Below, in pieces: positions 36,879-45,726 of a stretch of DNA of 64,000 bases. Under the pieces are notes generated by a model. That model saw only the letters and a list, made by a program, of their open reading frames with translations. It was not told the DNA's origin and ran no database searches. The position numbers were made by a program, and so were the translations under genes. The stretch comes from CAYFPX01 sp964519895. GTDB lineage: Bacteria > Myxococcota_A > UBA796 > CAJQPC01. Position 1 is the first letter of the stretch. Each line of letters opens with the position of its first letter. The stretch covers positions 62,001 through 126,000 of the forward strand of contig CAZFLE010000004.1 of NCBI GenBank assembly GCA_964519895.1, given 5' to 3'.

Positions 36879-37421
36879 TCAGTCCGGCGTGAGCGCCCGC
36901 TGATCGCTGTCGTAGACCGCGATGCTGTCCTTGATGGCAGCCACAGCCTGGGCCGCGGGCGGATCCAGATCCACCGCGAGCACGGCGTCCAGCAGGGCCT
37001 GCTGGGCGTCGACGATGGCCTGGTCGTCGCGGTCCCTGTCGTGGCGCCCTGCGCGAAGGGTCGTCGCCATGGCCCGGGTCTCGTCGGCAAGCTCGGTGTG
37101 CCCCAGCCGGTCCAGCTCAAGCCCGACCCCTTGCCAGCGCGGCGCGGCCTGACTCGAGAAGCGCACAAAAGGGGCTGCAGCGAGCTGCTCGGGTGTGGGC
37201 TCACCGGTCGGCGAGCCCGCTCGCGCAGGCTTGGGAGGCTGCTCGCTTCGGTCCTTGGGCGTCACGTAGCGGACCTGGCCCACGGCCTCGCGAACCGGGC
37301 CCGCGGTCGGTCTCTGGGTCGCAGTCGCCTGGGGCTCCCCCGCCGGGTCGTCGCTGCCGGAGGCCACGATCACGCCGATCCCGAGCAACACGGCCGCCAG
37401 GCCCAGCAGACCCCGCTTCAC
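36879..37421 (-). CDS. hypothetical membrane-anchored protein
   Basis: A 180-residue protein from GTG 37421, whose start overlaps the histidine kinase stop (GTGA) and is thus translationally coupled. The N-terminus MKRGLLGLAAVLLGIGVIVA is a signal or anchor. The rest is Ala/Glu/Arg-rich with helical stretches (TELADETRAMATTLRAG, IVDAQQALLDAVLAVDL). It probably faces the periplasm. As the last gene of a four-gene operon with a sensor kinase it could be an output or accessory protein, but no motif supports this. Confidence 0.7.
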   Translation of the reverse strand: MKRGLLGLAAVLLGIGVIVASGSDDPAGEPQATATQRPTAGPVREAVGQVRYVTPKDRSEQPPKPARAGSPTGEPTPEQLAAAPFVRFSSQAAPRWQGVGLELDRLGHTELADETRAMATTLRAGRHDRDRDDQAIVDAQQALLDAVLAVDLDPPAAQAVAAIKDSIAVYDSDQRALTPD

Positions 37422-39664
37422 GGCAGGACCTCGCTGAGCACCTGGGCCAGGTCCTTGACCTGGTACGGCTTGGGCAGCGCGGCGTGGAAGCCCTCGTCGC
37501 GGAAGCTCCCCAGCAGCCCGTCGTTGGCGTAGCCGCTGGACGCGATCACGACCGCCGCGGGATCGACGTCGCGGAGCAGGCGCATGGCTTCGCGTCCGCC
37601 CATGCCGCCCGGAATGGTGAGATCCATGATCACAGCGTCGAAGGGACGGCCCACGGCCCGCGCGTCTTCATAGGAGGCGACCGCCTGGGCCCCATCGCTG
37701 GCGTAGGCGACCTCGTGGCCGAGCACCGCCAGCATCTCGCCGACCACCTCGCGCACCAGGTCCTCGTCGTCCATCACCAGCACCCGTCGACCGGCCTGGG
37801 CAGGCACCACGGCCGTGCGGCCGGAGTCCTCGCGGTCCGTCGTCGCTGGAGGGGCCGCCGCGGGGAGGTAGATGCGGAACGTGGCACCGCCCCCGGGCAC
37901 CGAGTCGACGGTGATCACCCCGCCGTGTCGCACCACCACAGAGTGGGAGACCGCCAGGCCCAGCCCGGTGCCCTCCTCCTTGGTGGTGAACCAGGGGTCG
38001 AAGAGGCGGCCCAGGTCGTCGCTGTCGATGCCCTGGCCCTCGTCGCTGATGGCCAGCCGCACGTAGCGGCCCGGCGCCAGCGGGCGGCCCCCTTCGCTCC
38101 AGGCCGCGCCGATCTGGACGACCGCACCCCCGACCGTGAGCACGCCGCCCCCGGGCATCGCCTGCTGTGCATTGATGACCAGGTTGTTCAAGACCTGGGT
38201 CAGCTGGCCCCGGTCGACCAGCGCCCAGAGCGCCCCGCTGGGCAGATCGAAGTCCGCCCTGACGCTGGTGCCACGCAGGGTGAAGGCCACGACTTCGCGC
38301 ACCAGGCTCTCCAGATCGAGGGACCGCTTCACGGGCTCGCCCCCGGTGGAAAAGGTGAGCAGCTGGTTCGCCAGCTCGGTGGCCTGGCGACAGGCGCTGA
38401 GTGCCTGGCGCAGCGAGTGGTGGAGCTGGGGATGGGTGGGCGCGTGGCGCCGGGCCAGGGACAGGTGCCCGGAGACCCCCATCAGCAGGTTGTTGAAGTC
38501 GTGGGCGATGCCCCCGGCCAGCACACCGAGCGACTCCAGTCGATCCACCCGCGAGGCCGCGTGTTCGAGTCGACGGGTCTCGGTCACGTCGGTGCCCGTG
38601 CCGATCACGAATTCCACCGAGCCATCGTCGTGGCGCATGTGAGTGCTCTGCCAGAGCACGGTGCGGAGCTCGCCCGCACGGGTCAGCAGCGGGCTCTCGT
38701 AGTCGGCCAAGGGGGCGGGGCTGTCCAGGTTGGCCTGGAAGGCGTCCTGGGCCTGCTGCCGGGCCTCTGGGTTGACCAGGGCCTCCCACGCGACCCGGCC
38801 GCGCACCTCGTCTGCCGTCCAGCCGGTCAAGCGCTCACAGGCCCGGTTGAACCCCACGATCCGGCCGTCGGTGTCCAGCACCAACACCAGGGCGGCCACC
38901 GTGTCCAGGACGGCGGTCAGGAACTGCCGCTCGTGCTCCAGGGCATGCTCGGCCTCGACCCGCTCGGAGATGTCCAACAAGACGCCGTTCCACAGGACGC
39001 TGCCGTCGAGCTGGCTGGTGGGGCTCGCCGACCCCTGCAGCCAGCGGGTTCGACCCTCGCGGGTGCGAATGCGGAACCGGTGGCTCCAGGTCTCCAGGGT
39101 GCGGTTCGAGTGGGCCTGGGAGGCGCGGAAGGCCGCGCGATCGGCGGGGAGGATCTGGCGGAACCACGCCCCGATGTCCCGGACCAGGTCCGCGGCCTTC
39201 AGTCCGGTCAGGCCCTCGATGGAGCGGCTGATGAACGGGAAGTAGGACGATCCGTCGGCCTCGAGCACGACCTGGTACAGGGCGCCCGGCATGTGGCGAC
39301 CGACCTCCTCCAGGCGAGCCAGGTCCTCGTTGTCGGTGAGCTCGGCGCGCACCCGACGGCGCAGCGCGGCCTGGCGAACCAGCTGGGTCAGCCGGCCCTC
39401 GCGGGTCTCCAGCTCCTCGGGGCCCACGACCTCGACCCAGGCCCGGGGCGCGGCCTGGGCCAACCGGGTGACCGGTGGCGGCTCTCCCCGGTCGACCACC
39501 AGCACCAGCTCTGGCGGCTCCAGGTCCAGGGCGTCCAGGGCCTCTTCCAGGCTCACGGCCCACGCCAGCTGGGCCTGCTCGTCGGCCAGGCAGCGGGCCA
39601 ACACGTCCATCCCTGCCGGATCCGGGTCCAGCACGAGCACCCGGGCCTTGGGAGGAGGGGCCAT
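37418..39664 (-). CDS. hybrid PAS sensor histidine kinase with C-terminal receiver
   Basis: About 748 residues, cytosolic (no membrane segments seen). A receiver-like N-terminal domain (VLVLDPDPAGMDVLARCL) is followed by two PAS domains and the HisKA phosphoacceptor GGIAHDFNNLL. The ATPase domain has NNLVINAQQAM, DEGQGI and GTGLGLAVSHSVV, and a C-terminal receiver has DAVIMDLTIPGG. This is a phosphorelay or cytosolic sensor. It forms an operon with the methyltransferase gene (upstream, 9 nt apart by the chosen start) and the gene below. ATG 39664 is preferred; GTG 39673 directly after the upstream TAG is an alternative. The input stimulus is unknown. Confidence 0.93.
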   Translation of the reverse strand: MAPPPKARVLVLDPDPAGMDVLARCLADEQAQLAWAVSLEEALDALDLEPPELVLVVDRGEPPPVTRLAQAAPRAWVEVVGPEELETREGRLTQLVRQAALRRRVRAELTDNEDLARLEEVGRHMPGALYQVVLEADGSSYFPFISRSIEGLTGLKAADLVRDIGAWFRQILPADRAAFRASQAHSNRTLETWSHRFRIRTREGRTRWLQGSASPTSQLDGSVLWNGVLLDISERVEAEHALEHERQFLTAVLDTVAALVLVLDTDGRIVGFNRACERLTGWTADEVRGRVAWEALVNPEARQQAQDAFQANLDSPAPLADYESPLLTRAGELRTVLWQSTHMRHDDGSVEFVIGTGTDVTETRRLEHAASRVDRLESLGVLAGGIAHDFNNLLMGVSGHLSLARRHAPTHPQLHHSLRQALSACRQATELANQLLTFSTGGEPVKRSLDLESLVREVVAFTLRGTSVRADFDLPSGALWALVDRGQLTQVLNNLVINAQQAMPGGGVLTVGGAVVQIGAAWSEGGRPLAPGRYVRLAISDEGQGIDSDDLGRLFDPWFTTKEEGTGLGLAVSHSVVVRHGGVITVDSVPGGGATFRIYLPAAAPPATTDREDSGRTAVVPAQAGRRVLVMDDEDLVREVVGEMLAVLGHEVAYASDGAQAVASYEDARAVGRPFDAVIMDLTIPGGMGGREAMRLLRDVDPAAVVIASSGYANDGLLGSFRDEGFHAALPKPYQVKDLAQVLSEVLP

Positions 39665-39673
39665 GCCATGCAC

Positions 39674-40684
39674 CTATCCGTCCCGCGCACCCCACACCTG
39701 GAACCAGCCGTCCTCTCGGAGCAGACGGGCCCAGGAGAACCGCGCCCGCAGCCGACGGCCGACGCCTGCGGTGCGCTGGCTCACGATGATCAGCTGCCCG
39801 CTTGGCGTCATGCGGCCTGGCGCCATGGCGATCAGGCGGTCCAGGGTGGTCCGATCCGCCGCCACGCCCCGGTGGAGGGGCGGGTTGCTGAAGATGGCGC
39901 CGTACTGGGTGTCGTGGGGCACAGGGGCCCACCCGTGACCGAGCACGACCCGTGCGGTGGGCAGGTTCTGGCGGGCGCAGTGCACCGACCAGGCGTCCAC
40001 GTCGGTCAGGGTCCAGGACAGGCCCGGATGGCGACGGTCGACACCCAGCGCGATGAGGCCGGCGCCGCAGGCAAAGTCCAGGCAGGGTCCCTCGAAGCTC
40101 AGGTCAGCGGCGGCCTCGAGCAGCAGCGCGGTGGCGGGATCCAGCTGACCCTTGGCGAACACCCCGGGCACCGTCACGACGTCGACCGGCTCGGCCGCTC
40201 CCGGCAGCGCCAGCGACCGCTGCGTCTGCCACTGCACCAGCGAGCCGCGGGCAGGCGCAGAGCTCCGGCGGGCCTGGAGCAGGCGACAGTGCCGCCGGGC
40301 CGCCACAGTCTCGACGGCTTCGAACAGCGGCGTCAGCCGGCGGGCCGTGGACTTGATGCCTTCGTCGTTGGCGCCGACCACCCACAGGGGCGCGCCCTGT
40401 GGGAGCCGCCCCGCACACAGATCCAGCACCACCTCCAGCCGGGCCCGCTCCCGCGGGAGCCGCACCAGAGCCCCGGCCCAGACGCCCTCGGCAGGCTCTG
40501 CCATGGCGTACACGCCGTCCCAGGCCCGGGTGTGCCAGCGGACCGGGGCGCACCCGAGGGACGACAGGGCATCCGCCACCTGGCCCGTGCCCTCGTCCAC
40601 CACCCCCACCGGGCCCTGTGGGTCCAGCGCCAGGAGCTCCTGGGCGGCCACCTGGGCGCACGCCAGATCGCGGTTCGCGGTCAT
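39674..40684 (-). CDS. RsmC-like SAM-dependent methyltransferase
   Basis: A 336-residue protein. The C-terminal half is a class I methyltransferase with motif I FACGAGLIALG, the acidic loop DVDAWS, and motif IV FSNPPLH. The N/D-PP-Y/H signature is typical of base-amine methyltransferases such as the 16S rRNA m2G enzymes RsmC/RlmG. The N-terminal half is a duplicated, degenerate fold as in RsmC. Product specificity is inferred by resemblance only. It precedes the histidine kinase gene directly and follows the Cys-rich protein gene by 38 nt, so it is part of a four-gene operon. Confidence 0.85.
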   Translation of the reverse strand: MTANRDLACAQVAAQELLALDPQGPVGVVDEGTGQVADALSSLGCAPVRWHTRAWDGVYAMAEPAEGVWAGALVRLPRERARLEVVLDLCAGRLPQGAPLWVVGANDEGIKSTARRLTPLFEAVETVAARRHCRLLQARRSSAPARGSLVQWQTQRSLALPGAAEPVDVVTVPGVFAKGQLDPATALLLEAAADLSFEGPCLDFACGAGLIALGVDRRHPGLSWTLTDVDAWSVHCARQNLPTARVVLGHGWAPVPHDTQYGAIFSNPPLHRGVAADRTTLDRLIAMAPGRMTPSGQLIIVSQRTAGVGRRLRARFSWARLLREDGWFQVWGARDG

Positions 40685-40722
40685 GGGCGCCGGGTATCCC
40701 CGCCCCGCCGTGGGCGCACCGC

Positions 40723-41331
40723 CTACTCGATGTAGCCGATGCCCCCCAACAGCTCCTCCAGCACCACCGGTGTGAGCTCCGCCGGCTGCTCGGGCTCGAC
40801 CTGGGGCTGCTCGAAGGGCTCGATGGCCAGCCGACCCATCATCGGACGCACGTCCTGGGGCGGCGGCTCCCACATGGGCTCTCCCATCAGGATCTCACCC
40901 TGTGCCGGGTCGATCAGGCCCGGGCCGGGCTCGGTGATGTCGCCGCCGAGCGGACTCTCCTCGCAGGCCCCGGGCTGGAGCACCACCGCCGCGGCCGCAG
41001 CGCCGGTGCTCAGGCGACGCCACAGCGCCCGCCGCCGAGGGCTCAGCCGCGACGGCGTGAAGCTCCCGCAGGTCGCGACCGGCTTGGCCAGCGGCACGTC
41101 GTCCGCGCTGACCACCCGTCCATCCGGGGTCCGGAACAGGCGCACGCAGATCTTGCCCCGGGTCTCGCGCAACAGGTCTTCGGCCTGGGCCCTGGGCAGG
41201 GCGCTCAGGTCGACCACGTCCTTGTCGCAGGATCCGCAGTGCCGGACTGCGTCGCCGCCATCCATGTCGGCCCAGGACTCCTGGCAGCGAAAGGTGAAGG
41301 TCAGGTCTTCGAGGGTCACGCGGCGGGCCAT
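40723..41331 (-). CDS. Cys-module membrane protein, unknown function
   Basis: A 202-residue protein with a very good ribosome-binding site (GGAGAAGAAG directly before ATG 41331). The first 65 residues contain a Cys module: C16, C32, C35 and C62, with the HCGSCDKDVVDLSALP pattern. This pattern occurs in membrane-anchored proteins of Bacteroidetes and Myxococcota and may bind metal. A basic stretch and a hydrophobic segment (STGAAAAAVVLQPGAC) then anchor it, followed by a Pro/Glu-rich tail. It leads the operon with methyltransferase, sensor kinase and one more gene. It could be a redox or metal-linked sensor partner; that is inference. Confidence 0.72.
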   Translation of the reverse strand: MARRVTLEDLTFTFRCQESWADMDGGDAVRHCGSCDKDVVDLSALPRAQAEDLLRETRGKICVRLFRTPDGRVVSADDVPLAKPVATCGSFTPSRLSPRRRALWRRLSTGAAAAAVVLQPGACEESPLGGDITEPGPGLIDPAQGEILMGEPMWEPPPQDVRPMMGRLAIEPFEQPQVEPEQPAELTPVVLEELLGGIGYIE

Positions 41332-41421
41332 CTTCTTCTCCCGAGGTCGTCTGGACGGACCGACAACGGCGAAGCCCCGCAGTTCCTTACAGGCCGCGCC
41401 GCTCGGCGATACAGCTCGGCC

Positions 41422-42201
41422 ATGAAGCGCCCCGTCCACCGCGCACGGGCCCTGGTCAACGGGATCCAGGCCCTGCCCCGCCACGGCTGCAACCGCGCCG
41501 GGGATTTTGGCCTGGCCCTGGTGCTCGACCTGCTCGAAGCCGCTGCGCCCGACGCCAGGGACGCCATGCTGGGCGCGCTGCGGGTGCCCCTGTGGCGAGC
41601 CGGCCGCTCGGAGCTCCAGACCGCGGCAACGCTCTTGGGCAAGGGCTCCGAAGCCCAGGCGGATCCCGCACTCCAGGACGCCTATGGCTGGCAGAGCCAC
41701 GCTGTCCTGGCCTCGTGGCTGCCAGGGCCGGCCCGGGACGCCGCCGAGCACGCCTGGCACGCCCTGCACGAGTGGTCCGAGCCCCCGCTCTCGGCGCTGG
41801 TCAACCTGGCCGAGCTGCACCGGATGCGCGGCGAACACGGCCCGGCCCGGATGCTCCTGGGGGAAGCCCAGCAGCGGCTGCAGCGGCCCCGCCGGCGCTG
41901 CGGCGTCGCCGATCGGGACTACGGCCCGCTGGTCGAAGCGATGGACCGATGCAACGCAGGCGCCGAGCCCGACGTGGACATGGCCCTGCTCCCGGTGGGC
42001 GACCTGGGCTTCTTGCTGGAGGCCCAGGACCGCTCGGAGCTACGGTCAGACCTGTGGTGCAGCTGGCGCCACGCCGACCGGACCGCGAGGGCGCGGATCC
42101 GAGCGGTGTTCAGCGGGACCTGGCTGGGACCGCTGCCGGGCCCCCTGGACGCTGCAGAGCTCCAGGAGGCCGCAGCGATCCGGGGCGCTAGCGGGCGCTG
42201 A
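41422..42201 (+). CDS. hypothetical helical protein
   Basis: A 259-residue cytosolic protein, alpha-helical and Ala/Arg/Leu-rich, with some TPR-like pairs (LVNLAELHRMRGEHGPARML). No signal sequence, membrane segment or catalytic motif. Its start ATG 41422 is divergent from the Cys-module gene. It overlaps the convergent HEAT-repeat gene by 14 nt at the 3' end. It is probably a protein-interaction scaffold; nothing more can be said. Confidence 0.65.
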   Translation: MKRPVHRARALVNGIQALPRHGCNRAGDFGLALVLDLLEAAAPDARDAMLGALRVPLWRAGRSELQTAATLLGKGSEAQADPALQDAYGWQSHAVLASWLPGPARDAAEHAWHALHEWSEPPLSALVNLAELHRMRGEHGPARMLLGEAQQRLQRPRRRCGVADRDYGPLVEAMDRCNAGAEPDVDMALLPVGDLGFLLEAQDRSELRSDLWCSWRHADRTARARIRAVFSGTWLGPLPGPLDAAELQEAAAIRGASGR

Positions 42202-43024
42202 TCTTCACCGCCAGGCGCTGGACCTTGGGGTCCTGGTCCTGGATCAAGGCACCGGCATGGGGCAGCGCGGCGTCCATGCGGTCGAGTGCCCGCAGTGCGT
42301 TCAGGCGCACCTCGGCGTCGGCGTCCCGAAGCAGGGGCACCAGGTCGCGTGCGGTCGGGGACAGCTGGAGCACGCCCAGGCTGCGGGCCGCTCCGGCCCG
42401 AACTTCGGGCGCCGGGTCCCGCAGAGCCCGGACCAGGTCGGCCTGGAGTCGCTCGCCGTCCAGGCGGTGTGCGGCGCCTCGGGCGGCCATCCTGCGCACG
42501 GTCGGGTCCTCGTCGGCCAGCCCCAGCTGGATGGCCTCGACCCCTAGGTCAGTGCGCTGCAGGGACCAGATCAGGCCCTCCCGCACGACCGGGTCCGGCT
42601 CGTCGACCAGCAGGGCGTAGAAGGGCTCGGACTTGTCGAAGGCCGTGCGGTGGCAGACCTCGATCAGGGCGCCCCGGGTCTTGGCGTCGTCGTCGGCGTG
42701 TAGCAGCCGATCCAGGAAGATCATGTCCCAGGCCTCGGCACCGCCGGGGTAGCGGCCCAGGGCGTCGGCCCGGGACTGCATCGGCGGCATGGTCCAGTGC
42801 ACGGCGGCCCGCTCGCCGTCTGCACGCCACGCGAGCACGACCCGGGCCTGGTGGGCCAGGCGCCAGTCGCTGTCGGTGGTGAGCAGCTCGAGCTCGCTGT
42901 CGGTCCAGTCGGGGTCGGACACGACCGCGGACAGGGCCCGGCCATAGCCCAGGTCGAGCTCGTGAAGTGCGATCAGGTCAGCGGGCTCGCCAGCCATGGC
43001 GGCGGTCATCAGGGTGAGCAGCAT
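42188..43024 (-). CDS. exported HEAT-repeat protein downstream of the deiminase
   Basis: A 278-residue protein with a short hydrophobic start (MLLTLMTAAMAG). A regular HEAT-like helical array fills the second half (ADLVRALRDPAPEVRAGAA, LVPLLRDADAEVRLNALRA). Its ATG follows the stop of the arginine-deiminase gene with no intervening base, a clear operon arrangement. HEAT arrays bind proteins, so it may position or regulate the deiminase or its substrates; that link rests only on gene order. A 14-nt overlap with the convergent neighbour occurs at the 3' end. Confidence 0.78.
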   Translation of the reverse strand: MLLTLMTAAMAGEPADLIALHELDLGYGRALSAVVSDPDWTDSELELLTTDSDWRLAHQARVVLAWRADGERAAVHWTMPPMQSRADALGRYPGGAEAWDMIFLDRLLHADDDAKTRGALIEVCHRTAFDKSEPFYALLVDEPDPVVREGLIWSLQRTDLGVEAIQLGLADEDPTVRRMAARGAAHRLDGERLQADLVRALRDPAPEVRAGAARSLGVLQLSPTARDLVPLLRDADAEVRLNALRALDRMDAALPHAGALIQDQDPKVQRLAVKISAR

Positions 43025-44626
43025 CTACTCGTCCTCCCCGTAGAGGTGGGTGGCCGTGGTCCAGTCGGCGGTGGGTGGCGTGCGAACCACGTTGGAGCCG
43101 CAGTGCACCTCGCCCAGGGCGACGTGGTACGCCTCCCAGTCGTCGAGCCAGACGAACTCCAGACCCTCGGGCATCATCGACTCGAACTCCTGGATGTAGA
43201 TGTCGTCGTCGTGGCTGTCTCCGGTCCCCCGGAAGAACGGGTCGGGCGGGAACAGGATGGGGCTGCCGTCGTCGTTGGTGGCAACGATCAGGTTGGCGGT
43301 GCCCGGGATCAGCGCGGCGGTGGTGCCGCCACAGCCCTGGACTTCCTCGTAGAGGGCCGGGATGCGGATGATGTCGTCCTCGGTGAGCCCCAGCGCGTCC
43401 TTGAACAGCTGGATGTTGGGCTCGATGTAGTCCTCTTGGAGCTCCACCTGCAGAGCCGCCAGTTGGTTGTCGTCCTGGATCTCGCCCACCGAGCTGACCT
43501 GGTGGGGGTAGCCCTTGTACTGGGGCAGCTGGAAGCTGCTGTCCAGGGTGTCCAGCCACGCCAACCCGACCTCGGCGTCGCCCACGACGAACTTGAAGCC
43601 CTTCTCCGACGACGGGTCGGGGATGAAGGTCGTGAACTCGTCGATGTGGCCCACGCACAGAAAGGACGTGTCGACCTCGAAGGGCGCCTGCACGCGCATG
43701 TCGTTCAGCATGTCCACCACGTCGTCGTTCACGTCGGCGCTGCGCCCGGCGTTGCCGTAGTAGAAGCGACCCACCGGGTACTCGACGCCGTCGACCGTCA
43801 CCGGGGGCGAGATCTCCAGGTTGCCGCCGTAGTCCTGGCTCGTGGCCCGACCGGAGCCCCAGTACATGACCGGGAAGTCGGGACCGCCGTGGTAGTCCTC
43901 GGCGAAGTCGTCCAGGTCCCGGTCACGGATGGTGTCGAAGATGACGTCGATGTGCTGCTGGTCGGTGCCGGCCATATAGCCGTACTCGATCTCGTCCTGG
44001 AGCCAGACGTCGCCGTTGTAGTCGGTGCCGTCGACAGCGGTGAACTTGTCGCCCAGCGCGTCCTGGTAGCCCTCGATGAACTCGGGGTTGCTGTAGCCGA
44101 AGTAGTTCACCTCGATCGCGTAGGTGTGCTCGGCGGGCTGGAGGTGGTGGTTGAAGACCAGCGGCGACGCGACCAGGCGCAGGGTGTGGGAATCCACCAC
44201 GGCGCCTTCGCTGTCCAGCTTGTCGAGGGTCAGCGTGCCCTCGACCAGGAAGTCTGCGAACTCGAGCTCGAAGACCAGCTCTTCGGCGGTGGAGATCTCG
44301 CCCACCTCGTCGGCGCCGTCGCCCAGGCGCAGGCTGCCGTTCTGGTAGATGCGGATCTCGTCCACGTCGCCGGCCAGGGTCAGCTGGATCGACTGGCCTT
44401 CTTCCATCTCGTCGATGAGCGCCTGGGAGACCACGAAGGGCACCCGGTCGTTCTCTTCTTCCAGGTTGTCGTCGTCCCAGTCCTCGTCGCCGTTCCCGTC
44501 GTCGTCGTCCAGGTTGGGGATGCCGAAGACGTCGTCGAAGACCCAGGGGAGCGGCTCGGGTTCGGGTTCGCCACCGATTCCACCGTCGGTGCAGGCGGCC
44601 AGGGCGAGCAGGGGAGTGAGCAACAT
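43025..44626 (-). CDS. protein-arginine deiminase (PAD) family lipoprotein
   Basis: A 533-residue lipoprotein: MLLTPLLALAA before Cys12, with GGAGG 4 nt before ATG 44626. An acidic, possibly Ca2+-binding stretch (LDDDDGNGDEDWDDDN, residues about 39-54) follows. Residues about 205-520 match the catalytic domain of peptidylarginine deiminases: VWLQDEIEYGY (D211), NLEISPPVTVDGVEYPVGR, VGHIDEF (H327, D329), DDIIRIPALYEE and GEVHCGSN (C509). These correspond to the Asp, His, Asp and Cys that animal PADs use to convert arginine to citrulline in proteins. All four are intact. Animal PADs need Ca2+; the acidic sites suggest the same here. It is exported and anchored, so targets are probably outside the cytoplasm. 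It is operonic with the HEAT gene. Confidence 0.9.
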   Translation of the reverse strand: MLLTPLLALAACTDGGIGGEPEPEPLPWVFDDVFGIPNLDDDDGNGDEDWDDDNLEEENDRVPFVVSQALIDEMEEGQSIQLTLAGDVDEIRIYQNGSLRLGDGADEVGEISTAEELVFELEFADFLVEGTLTLDKLDSEGAVVDSHTLRLVASPLVFNHHLQPAEHTYAIEVNYFGYSNPEFIEGYQDALGDKFTAVDGTDYNGDVWLQDEIEYGYMAGTDQQHIDVIFDTIRDRDLDDFAEDYHGGPDFPVMYWGSGRATSQDYGGNLEISPPVTVDGVEYPVGRFYYGNAGRSADVNDDVVDMLNDMRVQAPFEVDTSFLCVGHIDEFTTFIPDPSSEKGFKFVVGDAEVGLAWLDTLDSSFQLPQYKGYPHQVSSVGEIQDDNQLAALQVELQEDYIEPNIQLFKDALGLTEDDIIRIPALYEEVQGCGGTTAALIPGTANLIVATNDDGSPILFPPDPFFRGTGDSHDDDIYIQEFESMMPEGLEFVWLDDWEAYHVALGEVHCGSNVVRTPPTADWTTATHLYGEDE

Positions 44627-44758
44627 CGGGCCTCCAGGGGCTGGCGAGCACCATATAGCCGCGAGACGGCTGGACGGGGTCAAGATGTCGCCCCGTCGGC
44701 GCCGCCGCAAGGAAGTGTTGAAACAGCTGCGGGTGCTCACCCGGTAGTGCTGTCGAAT

Positions 44759-44769
44759 CCTCGCGGAGG
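44759..44769 (+). promoter_or_regulatory. hairpin covering the ribosome-binding site of the first propeller lipoprotein
   Basis: CCTC-GCG-GAGG: a 4-bp GC stem whose right arm is part of the GGAGG that lies 5 nt before ATG 44775. A closely similar element precedes the paralogous gene at 54429. It could reduce or regulate translation. Confidence 0.4.
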
Positions 44770-44774
44770 ACGGG

Positions 44775-45713
44775 ATGGGCAGCTTCCTGGTGTGGTTGTG
44801 CGGGTGCTACGGGGGACTGACCCTGACCTCCTCGAGTGAGCTGGCGCCCGAGGAGAGCGATGCCTCCTGGCCCGTCTCGGTCTGGCGAGACGCCGTGATT
44901 CAGGGCATGGGCCACGGCGTGTCCTTCCTGGACGACGGCGCCGCCCTGGTCGGCATGGGGGGTGCGATCTGTGAGGTGGATCCCCACACCGGCGCCGTGG
45001 GCGGCGACTGGATGCTGCCCGGGTTGACCTGGGCGGCCGGGGTGGACGGCGGCCAGGGTCTGGCGGTCAGCGAGGCGCGGATCCGGGTGGTGTCTCCCGG
45101 GGGGGACCCGGACGCACTGGAGGGGCCCAGGGCCGCAGGAGACTGGCGCGGCGCTGCCTGGGTCGACGGCGCCCTGGTGACGTTGGGAGAGCACGCCGCG
45201 GGTTGCGAGGTCAGCTGGTGGGCTCGTCCAGAGGCCCAGCCGCTCCTGCCCGAAGCCCGCACCGCGGTGCCCCGCCGCTTCTGCCGGGAGAGCGTGGCCC
45301 TCGTGGCCGACCCCTCCTCCTGGACCGTGTGGCTCGCAGTCGACGACGAGCTCCGGGAGGTCACCCCCGAAGGCGACCACCCGCTGGAGACACCGGCGAC
45401 GCTGTTGGCCCACGACGGGGCCCAGCTGTACACGGTGGCGGAGGGGAGCGACGAGGTCCTGCGCTGGCGCGGCGGTGGCCCCGAGACCGCAGCGATCCTG
45501 TCGGGGCCCATCACCGCCCTGGACGTGACCGCCACCCTGCTGGCCGCGGTCATCGCCGGGCCGACCCTGGTGGTGGCCAGCCCCGCCGACGGCCAGGTGC
45601 TGTCCCAGGTGGACCTGCAGAGGGGCGACGTCGACACCCTGACGGTGCGGACCGATGGCGATCTCATCGGGCTGGCCCTGGGCGACCAGATCCGGTTCTA
45701 CGGCGTGCGGTGA
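44775..45713 (+). CDS. propeller-like lipoprotein, paralogue of 54429
   Basis: A 312-residue lipoprotein. ATG 44775 has GGAGG with 5 nt spacing, inside a small hairpin (CCTC/GAGG). The leader MGSFLVWLCG precedes Cys11. The mature part is a beta-propeller-like chain of short strands (FLDDGAALVGMGG, GWAVDGGQG-type turns). The segment VDGALVTLGEHAAGCEVSWW through ELREVTPEGDHPLE aligns well with DGGLATLAYDGEACRVAWYT through RLMHVTPQGEHVIAL of the gene at 54429. The two are therefore divergent paralogues. It is divergent from the PAD gene, 148 bp away. It is likely a binding protein on the surface. Confidence 0.75.
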   Translation: MGSFLVWLCGCYGGLTLTSSSELAPEESDASWPVSVWRDAVIQGMGHGVSFLDDGAALVGMGGAICEVDPHTGAVGGDWMLPGLTWAAGVDGGQGLAVSEARIRVVSPGGDPDALEGPRAAGDWRGAAWVDGALVTLGEHAAGCEVSWWARPEAQPLLPEARTAVPRRFCRESVALVADPSSWTVWLAVDDELREVTPEGDHPLETPATLLAHDGAQLYTVAEGSDEVLRWRGGGPETAAILSGPITALDVTATLLAAVIAGPTLVVASPADGQVLSQVDLQRGDVDTLTVRTDGDLIGLALGDQIRFYGVR

Positions 45714-45726
45714 CCCGGGCGGTGGG

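Noticed and set aside
37193..40735. Long forward frame opposite the kinase operon
   Set aside because: No protein motif, and the reverse strand encodes a clear hybrid kinase and methyltransferase.
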